Positions 10,001 to 19,000 of a DNA stretch of 64,000 nucleotides are shown in pieces. This stretch comes from Pseudomonas sp. 7SR1 (GTDB lineage: Bacteria > Pseudomonadota > Gammaproteobacteria > Pseudomonadales > Pseudomonadaceae). The DNA is taken from contig NZ_LT707064.1 in assembly GCF_900156465.1 (NCBI RefSeq), positions 1,648,001 to 1,712,000 on the forward strand. Direction: 5' to 3'. The translations under genes and the position numbers were made by a program. The notes under the pieces are model-generated. The model ran no database searches. It worked only from the letters and a program-made list of their open reading frames with translations, and was not told the origin of the DNA. Numbering within the stretch: position 1 is the stretch's first letter; every line of letters starts with the position of its first letter.

Positions 10001-12402
10001 AGTCCTTTTTCCGGGCGGTGACCGCGCATCAGGGCCAGGATGAAGCCTTGGCCGGGCTGCCCCTGGACGCAGCGATCTATGGTCCTTACGCCGTGACGGA
10101 TGCATCGGTGATACGCGGCCTGACCGCCGATGCCCGGGGCTTCTACCGTGCCACGATCAGCAATGCCGCCACCGGCAGTGTGACAGCGCGCCCCGTGTAC
10201 GTGCGACAGCCCGACGGCACGGTCTTCCGGGTGCATGATCACACCAGGCTGGATGCGACCGAAGCCACCCTGGTCAACCCGATGACGGGTCTGGACATCC
10301 GCTCCAGCGGGGTGATGCGCAGCAGCGTGTCGCGGATGGCCGATGGCGAGTGGCGGGCCGTGGGCTTTGGTCGCGGCGGCGGTAAACGGCCGGGCGATCC
10401 GGCTCCCCAGCCGGGCCCCTCGAAACCCAAGAAAGTGGCCTTCTCGTCTACTGCCCTGGCCGCACGGATCCGTACCCCCGGCACCTGGAACAACCAGCTG
10501 ATGGACCTGATTCCGTCCATCATGACGCGGCTGCCAAGCTGGCCGCAAAACCGGAGCCTGCTGATCGTCAATCGGCAGGTGCCTGAACAGATCTGGTCGG
10601 TGCGCTTCAGCCCCGGGCGGGATGAAACCATCTATCCGATGGAAAACCATCCCGATGCAACGGACACGGATATCGTCTTGACCCGCCTGACCCAGCACCA
10701 TTACAGCCTGGAGCTGAGCGGTGAGGTCGTGGAGATCCCCGCCGATGGCGATTGCTTCTTCAATGCCGTCACCCGAGGGCTGAACGAAGGGCAGGCCCAG
10801 CCTGCATTCTCGATGCAGGGCTTGCGAAACGAAGTGGCAGACTATGTCGACAGTCACCCGCATATCGAGCAATACGTGGCACCGCCGCCCAGCCGGGCTC
10901 AGGAGGCGCTCTTCGAGAATGCGTCTTCGCTGGACAACCTGATGGGCCATGCGGCCATGCTCGACCTCACCCGTATCGTCTATGGCGCGCCCAACCCGTA
11001 TCGCCTGTTCGAGCCGACCTTGCGTTACCTGGAACTGCACGCGAACAGTTCAGTGCGCACCGCGATCACTGCGACTCCTGCGTCCAGGTTGCCGACGGAA
11101 ATTCTCCAGCAGGTCGGGCGCCTATTGTCGCAACGGCCTGCCGCGAGATTGGCGCCCAGTATCAACGCGCCGTATTCCGGGCAGGAAAGACAAGCCATGC
11201 AGCAACTGTTCGAGGACCTTCTGATAGGGCCTGTGGAGCCTCAGCTTGTCCAGCGACTGCTTGATGACCGGTACCTCCTGATGTCCAACGACGTGGCGCA
11301 TATCATGCTGGAGTATGGTGTCACTGCCAGGCAGTTGATCGATCATCACCCGAACAACAGTTCGGCTTATGTCTTGTATGAGGACGCGCTGCACGGCCGT
11401 CTCGGCGAGGATCAGCTTGAAGCGCTGCTCGATGGGGCCTACCTGGTCGACAGTGATGATCTGGATGATGCCAAGGCCCTATTGGTGGCCGATGGCGGCA
11501 GCTACGTCGACGACACTTCGCAGCTGTTCGATCATTTCATCTACACGGACAAGGCCGACCGGACCGTCGATCTGTTCAAGACTGCCCTGCTTCGCTTCCC
11601 GGTCTTGCTGAGGCGGGCGAATCTTCTCCTCAGGTCGCCCATCATTTCCCACAACCTGGGGGGCCTGCTGCGGGTGAGCGAAGTGGCCAGGTGGATAAGA
11701 AACCCTGCCTTGTCCGACCTGCGGTTCCAGCTCCTCGCCGAGTATGCCAGTACCCGCTACACCGAGTTGCAGCGCACGAGGAACATTGATGTCGATTGGA
11801 TGCAGCTGTTCGACGACCGCAACCTGCAGAACATCGTCACGCATCAAGAGGCATTGGCGGATTTCCTGACGTTCCTGGGGGGCGCCTGGGGGAATATCAT
11901 GGACAACGACATACCGGCTATGGCCAAGCTGTTCAGCTTTGCGGGGCAGCCTCCGTCCAACGACAGGGTCGCCTTGTTGTTCAATACCCCGAATCTCTGG
12001 AGCTCCCTGCAGAAACTCCGTCAGGAGTATGCCAGCCAGATCTGGGCCGACCTGGTCGGGCCGCATTTCAATGATGCCACTCTGCGCCGGGCGCTTGCCC
12101 AGCCCAGGGCACTGAATTCCGAGCTGCATCTTGCCCTTGCCTTGAGAAGCAGCCTTGCCCCGGACGAATTCCGCGCGAATCAGATTATCCAGCGGCTGCT
12201 GTCCATCGGCCAGCGTCGGGCCCAGCAGTACCTCTACAACTTTGATTTCCCGACCGATCGCCTGGGCCATAGTCGCCTGGATTTTGCCGTGTATGTGGAA
12301 AGCCACCTGACCATCCCGGACTGGGCCTGGCAGTACGCAAGACGCGGGGTTACCGCCGATTCGCTCAAGCAGATCGGCGAGGTGAAGCCCAAGCCTGAGT
12401 GA
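7093..12402 (+). CDS. Giant toxin-like protein (dermonecrotic/DUF6543-like) with OTU-protease-like motif
   Basis: About 1769 residues. It resembles the very large Pseudomonas proteins annotated as DUF6543 or dermonecrotic-toxin-domain proteins; this is recognition by style and motifs, not a search. No ATG occurs in frame near the beginning, so TTG 7093 is the best start, right after a hairpin; the next in-frame ATG lies near 7366. A hydrophobic helical stretch at about residues 901-935 could be a membrane segment. At about 1216-1245 the sequence reads PADGDCFFNAVTRG with LRNEVADYV downstream, matching the OTU cysteine-protease catalytic loop (Cys1221); a partner His is not obvious, His1316 in YLELHANS being one candidate. 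The remaining 450 residues look alpha-helical. There is no signal peptide. Unlike the two other giants here, it lacks the C-terminal WFAxFHY motif. Confidence 0.7.
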   Translation: MKPISLLPNGIRFQPHKFADQWLGQWGLTGDAQVQVTYQEVVTVDSAAERRTASVPLRDAVTQGFLAAHQSRPSSSAFSPREGWVYPHRSHMAVDFSSLRANGKALSQEVLQQLRAGIAPGYQGIGQPVITEVDAEGNLLGAREKEQLRQLGLLDANQVQLARLFAALPTFDTVLKSLLVGRFEASFPQGKFRASVLEQMDPDHCYVNHFAVDSMGKRSLTSSQCFTDVMLECLASDTPPTYTVGSVGFFTRPNTLEETDSLFVSPLDRKTAATLESVFYIAQPVANESLKRQFLDELVAFRVNKNVARALDTPSPSTAQAALAYFLGRRFLYLFDLYKADRDPAVALTQDERNLRNDEDRLLDIITTHPRMSDRNRLLRSPIPHAYAVMLDMGAATPRKWPAAMVIKRADQPFLFLYSLEGGIRKFRSFQELVQKTNPVLEGLERKIRDISTELSGHVFETAADDLLRLQSAALEAFLNAPANETLALPAFALGVDDALELAMLSLAGPLAARQEALVEDNRPDFFKAASASQRSHYRSLELRVLEASHALAGSDIKTLLPFTRQKIRQYLQATVHPDIDPDPDQSMVTFFYGARANPRQSRVTSLTQLLLDNLRPSQYPNAMREVLSVYIVDPDGVRIRNPANGYFVTMSGRELARMVTSIDAGGSYEAMLREEMNKPAYKKAWQTAYLANLKFKGQEASLKGDVVFKTRVVDQAFNPPKTTKQLALWLDAVLRSPSAEARAPVMGRRVHVYGLVLGGSMAAGDRHAHMGNGNSINGVLVFSDQEGPVIKGTVGVYFPDSPEGEDFHEFADLSDGVAELLPREDWQAYFRSRISTNDPAQIKRTLGQQGGRPLIRGALIAGDLLEVLHRAHVNFHSAHADHRSNSNRNVRHQTYGRLGQMVIEIVMELAGMFLAPGFQMLKSAIKTGLLVYRTGAIPLNLKTLALVHAVANHGGWRLTRASAVSTRGQSFFRAVTAHQGQDEALAGLPLDAAIYGPYAVTDASVIRGLTADARGFYRATISNAATGSVTARPVYVRQPDGTVFRVHDHTRLDATEATLVNPMTGLDIRSSGVMRSSVSRMADGEWRAVGFGRGGGKRPGDPAPQPGPSKPKKVAFSSTALAARIRTPGTWNNQLMDLIPSIMTRLPSWPQNRSLLIVNRQVPEQIWSVRFSPGRDETIYPMENHPDATDTDIVLTRLTQHHYSLELSGEVVEIPADGDCFFNAVTRGLNEGQAQPAFSMQGLRNEVADYVDSHPHIEQYVAPPPSRAQEALFENASSLDNLMGHAAMLDLTRIVYGAPNPYRLFEPTLRYLELHANSSVRTAITATPASRLPTEILQQVGRLLSQRPAARLAPSINAPYSGQERQAMQQLFEDLLIGPVEPQLVQRLLDDRYLLMSNDVAHIMLEYGVTARQLIDHHPNNSSAYVLYEDALHGRLGEDQLEALLDGAYLVDSDDLDDAKALLVADGGSYVDDTSQLFDHFIYTDKADRTVDLFKTALLRFPVLLRRANLLLRSPIISHNLGGLLRVSEVARWIRNPALSDLRFQLLAEYASTRYTELQRTRNIDVDWMQLFDDRNLQNIVTHQEALADFLTFLGGAWGNIMDNDIPAMAKLFSFAGQPPSNDRVALLFNTPNLWSSLQKLRQEYASQIWADLVGPHFNDATLRRALAQPRALNSELHLALALRSSLAPDEFRANQIIQRLLSIGQRRAQQYLYNFDFPTDRLGHSRLDFAVYVESHLTIPDWAWQYARRGVTADSLKQIGEVKPKPE

Positions 12403-12425
12403 ATCATGTATTCACCGCCAATCCC

Positions 12426-12513
12426 TGTGGGAGCGGGCTTGCCCGCGAAAGTGTCGGATCAGCCTGCATCGGTGCTGAATGGATCGACGTCTCGCGGGCA
12501 AGCCCGCTCCCAC
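12426..12513. repeat. REP doublet (inverted pair)
   Basis: GTGGGAGCGGGCTTGCCCGC near 12428 and its inverted copy at 12492-12513 flank a 40-base spacer. This is the common Pseudomonas REP palindrome in BIME arrangement, located between convergent genes. Confidence 0.9.
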
Positions 12514-12529
12514 GTTGGGTCCTTGGCGT

Positions 12530-13210
12530 TCACAAATGCTGCGCCCGGCACTGCGCCAAGCTGCGCACCTGCCCACCCTCGTGCAGGTTCTCCTCGCTCA
12601 ACCAACGCTCGAACCCCGCGCCAATTGCGGGCCATTCCGAGTCGAGCATCGAGTACCAGGCCGTATCGCGGTTCTGTCCCTTGACCACCATGTGCTGGCG
12701 GAACACCCCTTCGAAGGTGAAGCCCAGCCGTTCGGCGGCGTACCTGGAGCGGGCGTTGGCGTTGTTGCATTTCCATTCCAGCCGACGATAACCCAGGGCA
12801 AATGCCTCCTTCGCCAGCAGGTAGACCGCCTCGGTACTCTTCGGCGAGCGTTGCATCGACGCGCCGAAGGTCACGTGGCCGATCTCGATGCGGCCCTGGG
12901 CCGGAACGATGGACATCAGGCTGAGAATGCCTTGCACGTCGCCACTGGCACGGTCGATCACGGTGAAGAAGTACGGATCGATGTTGCTGGCATGATTCTC
13001 TAGCCAGGCATCGAAAGCCTTGCGCTCCGTGAAAGGGCCGTAAGGCAGGTAGTCCCAGAGTTTCGGGTCGGCCCCGGGGCCTTCCAGGGTTTGCCACAGG
13101 CCATCGGCATGACGCGCCGGGTCAAGTTTTTCCAGGCGGATGAAACGTCCTTCGATCAACTGGGTGAACGGTGCCGGGACACCTTTCCAGTCGGCGAGTG
13201 AAATCGGCAT
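12530..13210 (-). CDS. GNAT acetyltransferase, RimJ/RimL-like
   Basis: N-acetyltransferase of 226 residues. It has the long RimJ/RimL-type layout: an N-terminal substrate part (FIRLEKLDPARHADGLW), a beta-hairpin (FTVIDRASGDVQGILSLM), the IGHVTFGASMQRSPKSTEA region corresponding to the acetyl-CoA loop, and LEWKCNNANARSRYAAERLG typical of the C-terminal fold. ATG 13210 has GAGGAG six bases upstream; upstream in-frame codons overlap the preceding gene. It is the last gene of a tight three-gene operon (paiB-like, GNAT, GNAT) with a 10-base spacing. The acceptor is unknown; many such proteins acetylate small molecules or protein N-termini. A REP doublet follows its stop. Confidence 0.85.
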   Translation of the reverse strand: MPISLADWKGVPAPFTQLIEGRFIRLEKLDPARHADGLWQTLEGPGADPKLWDYLPYGPFTERKAFDAWLENHASNIDPYFFTVIDRASGDVQGILSLMSIVPAQGRIEIGHVTFGASMQRSPKSTEAVYLLAKEAFALGYRRLEWKCNNANARSRYAAERLGFTFEGVFRQHMVVKGQNRDTAWYSMLDSEWPAIGAGFERWLSEENLHEGGQVRSLAQCRAQHL

Positions 13211-13220
13211 GCGGTGCTCC

Positions 13221-13667
13221 TCAAAGGGCTTTGCGAAATTGGATGAAGCCTGGGCGTTCGGCGACGCGCTCATACAGCCGGATCGCTGTCGCGTTGGTTT
13301 CGTGGGTCAGCCAATGCACCTTGCAGCAACCGTCGGCCTTCGCCGTGGCGTAGACGAACTCGATGAGTTGCCGACCGACCCCGGTGCCCCGGCACTGCTG
13401 CGTGACGAGCAGGTCTTGCAGGTAGCAGGAGTTTTCGATGCTCCAGTTCGAACGATGGTAGATGAAGTGCACCAGGCCCACCGCCGTGTCGCCGTCCCAG
13501 GCGAGCGCGCCATGGGTCGGCTCGCGGTTGTCGAGCAGCCGCTGCCAGGTACTTTCGCTTACCGCCTCCGGCAGTTTGGTGTCGTAGAACCGCAGGTAGG
13601 CCTGCCACAACGGCAGCCACGCGGCATGATCGTCAGCGGTGACGAGGCGGATCCTGGTTTGGCTCAT
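13221..13667 (-). CDS. GNAT acetyltransferase, short form
   Basis: Single-domain acetyltransferase of 148 residues. It shows the core in order: IRLVTADDHAAWLPLW at the start, VGLVHFIYH, the beta4-beta5 strand YLQDLLVTQQCRGTGVGRQL carrying the acetyl-CoA pyrophosphate loop (Q/R-x-x-G-x-G), and VHWLTHETNATAIRLYER near the C-terminus. ATG 13667 is used because GAGGAG lies five bases before it. Spacing to the upstream paiB-like gene is two bases (stop TGA then AC then ATG), so the three genes are probably cotranscribed. The N-A-x-A-I-x-L-Y end fits the group acting on small amines or antibiotics; the substrate cannot be told from sequence. Confidence 0.87.
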   Translation of the reverse strand: MSQTRIRLVTADDHAAWLPLWQAYLRFYDTKLPEAVSESTWQRLLDNREPTHGALAWDGDTAVGLVHFIYHRSNWSIENSCYLQDLLVTQQCRGTGVGRQLIEFVYATAKADGCCKVHWLTHETNATAIRLYERVAERPGFIQFRKAL

Positions 13668-13669
13668 GT

Positions 13670-14311
13670 TCACTCCTCGGTTGTTGGAGCAGGCATCAGG
13701 CGCGAGAGCGCCTGGTCCTGAGGATCTGGGCTGGCGGCGAGCCCGTTGCGTACCCCGGCGACATCGGCGAGGCCGCGGTTCTGGCTGAGCTTGCGTTTAC
13801 CTTCCAGGCGCTGGATCGGCAGGGCGAAGCCGACGATTGCCTTGAGCATGCCGTCGATGTACTCAGGCGGTGCGTCATCGACTGTCCATGGCTGGGCGCG
13901 ACCGCTTTCGTGGCGGTCGGTGAGGGCGCTCACCAGGTTGCGCAGGCGATGGGCGTCGGTGAAGACTTCGGCGCTGCCGTAGGCATGTACGGCCAGGTAG
14001 TTCCAGGTCGGCACGACTTTGCCGTGCTCGGCTTTGCCGGGGTAGAAAGCGGGGCTGACGTAGGCATCGCCACCGGCGAAAACCACCAGCGCCTCGGCAC
14101 CGGCCTGCAGATCGCGCCACTGTGGGTTGGCCCGGGCCAGGTGCCCGTACAGGGTGCCATGGGGGCCTTGTCGTGGCTCCAGCAACAGGGGCAGGTGACT
14201 GGCCTGCAGGCCGTGCTCCCCCTGGGTGATCAAGACGGCCAGGCGGCAGTCGTCGATCATCTGCTGGAGCTGGGGCAGGTCTTGCACGGCAAAGGCTTTA
14301 GGGTTGTACAT
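13670..14311 (-). CDS. FMN-binding negative regulator, PaiB family
   Basis: PaiB-like flavin-fold protein of 213 residues. In Bacillus, PaiB acts with the acetyltransferase PaiA in control of degradative enzymes and sporulation. Seen here: the split-barrel start (YNPKAFAVQDLPQLQQMIDD), HLARANPQWRDL, the characteristic AYVSPAFYPGKAEHGKVVPT segment and WNYLAVHAYG, then a C-terminal IVGFALPIQRLEGKRKLSQN, conserved in the family. ATG 14311 has AAGGAA upstream. It heads an operon with two acetyltransferases, which parallels the paiAB pairing, and is divergent from a MocR regulator, the likely controller. The start alternative ten codons upstream is less likely. Confidence 0.85.
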   Translation of the reverse strand: MYNPKAFAVQDLPQLQQMIDDCRLAVLITQGEHGLQASHLPLLLEPRQGPHGTLYGHLARANPQWRDLQAGAEALVVFAGGDAYVSPAFYPGKAEHGKVVPTWNYLAVHAYGSAEVFTDAHRLRNLVSALTDRHESGRAQPWTVDDAPPEYIDGMLKAIVGFALPIQRLEGKRKLSQNRGLADVAGVRNGLAASPDPQDQALSRLMPAPTTEE

Positions 14312-14350
14312 GACATTTTCCTTGGCGAATGCCCACATCCTAGGCAGGCT

Positions 14351-14383
14351 ATTGGTCTGTTGTAAGAGCCACTTTCAACCAAT
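14351..14383. promoter_or_regulatory. Candidate operator between paiB-like and MocR genes
   Basis: ATTGGT (14351-14356) and ACCAAT (14378-14383) form an inverted pair 21 bases apart in the 99-base divergent intergenic region, with a further GGACCATT close by (about 14390). The position suits autoregulation by the MocR protein together with control of the paiB operon. This is inference from symmetry only. Confidence 0.4.
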
Positions 14384-14410
14384 TCAGTAGGACCATTTTC
14401 GGGTGCTGTC

Positions 14411-15976
14411 ATGACCAATGCCGTGCCACCGCTGTCCTTCAATCCCGCTGGAATCGAGCTGGATCGCCGCCAGGGACTCAGCCGCCAGCTCTATCAGGCT
14501 TTGCGCTCGCGGGTACTGGACGGGCGCCTGGCCGGTGGCACCCGCCTGCCCGCCAGCCGTGACCTGGCGACGGCACTGTCTATTTCCCGCAACAGTGTGG
14601 TGCGGGCCTACGATCAGCTCTATGCGGAGGGTTTCATAGAAGGGCGGGTCGGTGATGGCACTTACGTAGCGACTCTGTCATCCGCGACGCTGCCCATCAA
14701 AAACATATCCACAAAAGTGTCCACAGGCATATCAACAGGCTTACCCACAGGTTTATCCACAAAAGTCGCTCCGGACTGGTTGGATTTACCGGTGGCCCCC
14801 GCCAGTAAAGTTATCCACAGCGACGCCTTGGCGCGTGTCGAAAAACATCACCTGAACCCGCCTCCCAGCGGTCCGCCCCGAGCGTTCAGGGTCGGCGTAC
14901 CGGCCTTCGATCTGTTCCCATTCGACATCTGGGCCAAGCTGAACGCCGCTTTCTGGCGCAAGCCGGATCTGCAGCAGTTGTGTTATGGCGACTCACAAGG
15001 CGATGCACGCCTGCGGGCCCTTATCGCCGCTTACCTGCGTAGTTCTCGTGGTTTGCACTGCACGGCTGAGCAAATTGTGATCACCAGCGGCGCCCAGCAG
15101 GGCATCAGTCTTTGTGCACAGCTGCTGGTGGATCCTGGGGACATAGTTGCAGTGGAAAATCCGGGCTATCGCGCCGCCGGGCATGCGTTTTCCGTGGCGG
15201 GCGCCGATTTGCGAGGGGTGTCCGTGGACAACGACGGGCTCGATTGCGCGGCGCTGGAGGGGTTGAGCCATTGTCGGTTGGCCTATGTCACACCGTCCCA
15301 TCAGTATCCGCTTGGTGTGGTCATGAGCCTTGCTCGACGGCTGGAACTGCTGGCCTGGGCCGAACGCAACGATAGCTGGATCGTCGAAGACGACTATGAC
15401 GGCGAATACCGCTACAGCGGTGCGCCGCTGGCGCCCTTGGCTGCGCTGGATCGCCAGGGCCGGGTGCTTTATGTCGGGACGTTCGGCAAAGTCGCGTTCC
15501 CGGCCTTGCGCCTGGGCTACCTGGTATTGCCTCCGGGCCTGGTGGATGCGTTTGCCCGTCGTCGCGCCGTGGATGTGCGCCACTCGGAAGTCAGCACCCA
15601 GGCGGTGATGGCCGAGTTCATGGCCGCCGGGCATTTCCAGCGGCACATCCGGCGCATGCGCCGGGCCGCACTGGCACGACGCGATGCGATGCTGGCCGGT
15701 TGGCCGAAAGCTGTCGCCGGCGTGGGGCCGCTGCCGACAGTGGTGGCGGGGTTGCATGTCACGGTGCCGGTGGACAGCGTCGAGCGTGAGCGGGAGCTGA
15801 TCGTCCAGGCGACCCGGATTGGCGTCGAGATCAATGGCTTGAGCAGCTATTGGCTGCCCGCCACGCAGCCTCCCCTGGTGCGCGCCGGGCTGGTGCTGGG
15901 GTTCGCGGCCGTCCCGCCAGCGGCCATCGGTGCCGCGCTGACGAGCCTGGCAAAGGCATGGGGCGCCGGGGATTGA
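14411..15976 (+). CDS. MocR-family (GntR-HTH plus aminotransferase-fold) PLP-dependent regulator
   Basis: Transcription regulator of 521 residues. The N-terminal GntR winged helix (about 18-95) includes GTRLPASRDLATALSISRNS and VRAYDQLYAEGF. The C-terminal class I aminotransferase-like domain (about 150-515) has SGAQQGISLCAQLL, ENPGYRAAGHAF, VTPSHQYPLG, the EDDYDGEYRY motif, and PLP-binding Lys360 in GTFGKVAFPALRLGY. Between them lies a repetitive linker (S-T-K-V, S-T-G-I, S-T-G-L and so on) encoded by a 12-bp tandem repeat rich in DnaA-box-like sequence. The effector is usually PLP or an amine substrate bound to it. Divergent from the paiB-like operon, which it probably controls. Confidence 0.93.
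   Translation: MTNAVPPLSFNPAGIELDRRQGLSRQLYQALRSRVLDGRLAGGTRLPASRDLATALSISRNSVVRAYDQLYAEGFIEGRVGDGTYVATLSSATLPIKNISTKVSTGISTGLPTGLSTKVAPDWLDLPVAPASKVIHSDALARVEKHHLNPPPSGPPRAFRVGVPAFDLFPFDIWAKLNAAFWRKPDLQQLCYGDSQGDARLRALIAAYLRSSRGLHCTAEQIVITSGAQQGISLCAQLLVDPGDIVAVENPGYRAAGHAFSVAGADLRGVSVDNDGLDCAALEGLSHCRLAYVTPSHQYPLGVVMSLARRLELLAWAERNDSWIVEDDYDGEYRYSGAPLAPLAALDRQGRVLYVGTFGKVAFPALRLGYLVLPPGLVDAFARRRAVDVRHSEVSTQAVMAEFMAAGHFQRHIRRMRRAALARRDAMLAGWPKAVAGVGPLPTVVAGLHVTVPVDSVERERELIVQATRIGVEINGLSSYWLPATQPPLVRAGLVLGFAAVPPAAIGAALTSLAKAWGAGD
14705..14764 (+). repeat. Five 12-bp tandem units resembling DnaA boxes, inside the MocR gene
   Basis: Units start at 14705, 14717, 14729, 14741 and 14753; their 5' nine bases are ATATCCACA, GTGTCCACA, ATATCAACA, TTACCCACA and TTATCCACA. 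The last is a perfect DnaA box (TTATCCACA), and another perfect copy lies at 14811-14819. They encode the Ser-Thr-rich linker of the regulator. This may be repeat expansion in a linker, or may have a DnaA-binding role. Confidence 0.8.
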
Positions 15977-15977
15977 A

Positions 15978-16003
15978 CACCGGGCATCGACGGATGCCCG
16001 GTG
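15978..16003. terminator. Hairpin between convergent genes
   Basis: CACCGGGCATC (15978-15988) pairs perfectly with GATGCCCGGTG (15993-16003) around GACG. It begins two bases after the MocR stop and ends eight bases before the end of the convergent giant gene. There is no T tract, so termination would be weak or Rho-aided. Confidence 0.55.
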
Positions 16004-16011
16004 GGCCAGGG

Positions 16012-19000
16012 CTATGAGGGCCGTTTCGGAAAGAAGACCGCAATGGCTTGATCCACGGCGATCTCGCTGCGGTAATGGTCGATCAGTTGCCGCTGGTTGA
16101 GTTCGTTGGTCGAGTCAGCGGCTTTCCCGAGGTTGACCTGTTCCGGTGTCTTCAAGCGTGCGGACAGGAAAGCGTGAGCCGGTACCCAGTCGGTCGAATA
16201 GTGGAAATCGGCGAACCAGAGGGTTTTGTTTTCCTTGAGGTCCTTGATCTCATACCGGTCCAGGTAGCCATAGAACGGTCCCTTGATCCGTTGTCGGCTT
16301 TTCTGCTTGCTGATGGAAATCTGATTCCGACTCTTGAGCCATGTGACGCTGCTCATGGTGGGCGGACGTTGCTTGATGACCTTGAGCACGGCTTCGAATC
16401 CATCGTCGTAAAGGGCCTTCGCGGCTTTCTTGAGTTCCGCGCGCGTGGATTCGGCAATACGTCGCTCGTCTGCGGGAATATCCACCGTTTCGTTCGAAGT
16501 GCTGTCCAGCGCTTTCGTGATCGCGGCGCCGACTTTCTCCATCCGGCTGGCATGGGCGTTCAGGATCACGGCGAGCCCTGCAGGAGAGCGCTCAGGCTCC
16601 TGGAGGTTTTCCGCGACCTCGGTCTTGAACGCCGTCAAGCCATTGATCAGGGCCTTGCCCTTGGTCACGCTGGTCTTGAGTGGTGGAACCACCGACGGCA
16701 TGGCGGCCGGCGGGGAGTCGGCATTGATATGGGGCACCCACTCGCCGTTGTCCTTGCGATGGAACGTGGCGATGATCTTGTCCGAGAACGGGTGCTTGAC
16801 GTCGACCCAGTCGGTTTCCTCCTTCAGCTTCGTCAAACGCGGCTCACCACTGACCAGGCCCCAGAACCGCGCCCTGATGAATCTTTTTCTCGGCCTCGGA
16901 CGTGCCTCATACGGTGCCCCCGTGGTCCGTTGGTTGCTGCGTTCGTCGAGGGCCTGGGCCAGGTGACGCAGGGTTCGTTTCTTGAGCAGGCCGACCTGCT
17001 TGACCAGTCGACTGAGCTCCACCAGGCGAACGCTGTCCTTGTATTCACTGGCGATGTATTCAAGGTGTTCCTCGATGGCGGAGAACTGTTCCGTCAGGCT
17101 GCCGAAGGCGTCGATCTGCTCGTCGAGGCGAATCACGCTGCGTTCCTCGATGGCGTCATGCAGGCTCTGGAAAGCGACCGTGACGTTATCCACGACCTGA
17201 TTGAGGTCCGCCCAGCCTTCGGGCATGGTGCCGACGCTTTCGAGCGACAGGCAAAGATGCCGGTACATGTCCAACTGGATCAGCCGGATGGCGTCACTCC
17301 TGTAGGCCGGCATCTTTGCACGGTGCTGGCGCAGGAATTCGAAGCCTTCGCGTCCCAGCTTCTTGAGCCTGGCGAAGCGGGTCTCCATGTAGTCCAGGCG
17401 TTCGATCATGTCGTCGCCGACCCTGATCATGGTGTCGGCGGCATCGATATGCTCCTGCTCCAGGATTTCCACACCGGAGGTGGTCATGTCCATGGCCTTC
17501 CTCAGGGCCGGGGTGAATCGCTCGTTCAATGCGTCTATCTCCTCGAACGTGAAATTGATCTGCGCATTGAGGTAACCCAGCCTGGCCTGGGGGGCGTCGG
17601 GCCTTGATTGGAACACCGGCCATTCGGTCAATATTCGCAAGGCTTCGTCGTAGCTCTCACGTTGTGTCTTCAAGGTGCTGAGGTACACGTCGCGCTTGGT
17701 TTCCTTGGCGGCGCCCGATGCCTTGTTCATTTCTTCGGCATTCATGGTCAGCAGCTTCTGGTTCTGCGGTTTGCTGTTTTCGATCCGGTTCAGCTCTGCA
17801 AGCAGTTGCGTGCTGAGGCGCTTTGCCTCGGCGACGACCGCCTGCCTGGCGTCTTTCGAACCGATGCCACGCAAACGCAGACGGGTATCGACATGCCATC
17901 TTCCATGGGCGTCGCCCATCAAGGCAGGACCGATGCGTGCGGGATTGGCCTCATCGACGATGAAGGCCTGTTCCCCCTCCACCGCCACCTTGAACCAGGT
18001 ATGCGCCACCTGTGCGTACCAGTCATCGCCCTTTGGGTAGAGCCCTTTGAATGCGCCCTGGGTTTCGGGTTGCTCCAGCCTGTCGGGTTTGTCGATACGG
18101 AAGGTTTCCAGGAGCTTCACACCTTGCCCCGACTTGCTGATCAAGGCACCGCTGGAATGAATGACGGCGTAGTGTTCGGGCAACAGCTCGGTACCCTTGA
18201 GCGGTGGGCGCTTTTCGATGACCAGCTCGGTTTTTTTCAGGTCTTCCAGCTCGACCACCACCTCCGGCGCCGTCGATCGGCGGCTGCGTTTGCCTTCCCT
18301 GGCGCGGGCGATGGCGAACGCGGTGATGGCCATTGCCATGTTCAGCAGCAGGTCGACGAAGGCTTCCCATGTGGCCTGGCTGTTGAACGTTTCGTCGTTC
18401 TGCGTCAGCGACTCCACGTCGTCCAGGATCTGCCAGAACCAGGCCGCGGTGCCTACGGCTGAGCCCAGGTAGGGCAGCGCCAGGTTGAAGATCAACCAGC
18501 CGGCCTGCTTGAAGGTCTGCCAGCGATGCTCACTGTTGGAAATCGATTGGCGATCGGCCAGTTCCACCAGGGCGTCGGCATTGGCCTTGAACAACTGCGG
18601 CAGGAAGTCGGCTCCGAGCGTCTCTTCACTCAAGCTGATGGGGGCGCTGTTGGCCCAGGCCGAAAAAGGATCGGTCACGAAATCGATAATGGTCCAGGGG
18701 GAGGGCAGAGGGCCTGAAAACACGTATCGGCTGTAGTTTTCACGCACGCCGTCGGGTAGCCAGGCCAGTACCGACTGGCGCAAGGAAGGGGTTTGCTTGA
18801 TGGCATAGATCAGGTTGCTGAACGATGGATACTGGCACAGCTGCGGTTCGAGCAGCGGCCGGTACAGCAGGCAGGGGCCGGCATCCGGGTTCTGGGGGCC
18901 GATCACGAACATGTTGGTCACGACGTCCTTCGAGTGCCTCTGTTCGGACACGAACGCCAGTTTGCGGATCACGATGGCCTGCCCGTCGATCTTGCGATCG

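Noticed and set aside
8923..11040. A 705-codon open frame opposite the first giant gene
   Set aside because: Same type of shadow; no ribosome-binding site or family resemblance, and the + frame is continuous.
12426..12513. Possible CRISPR or attachment site
   Set aside because: Only an inverted pair of a repeat that recurs all over the window (REP), without regular spacers or an integrase gene.
14705..14819. Replication origin
   Set aside because: DnaA-box-like motifs are present, but they lie inside a gene, with no A/T-rich unwinding region and no dnaA, rpmH or gidA nearby.
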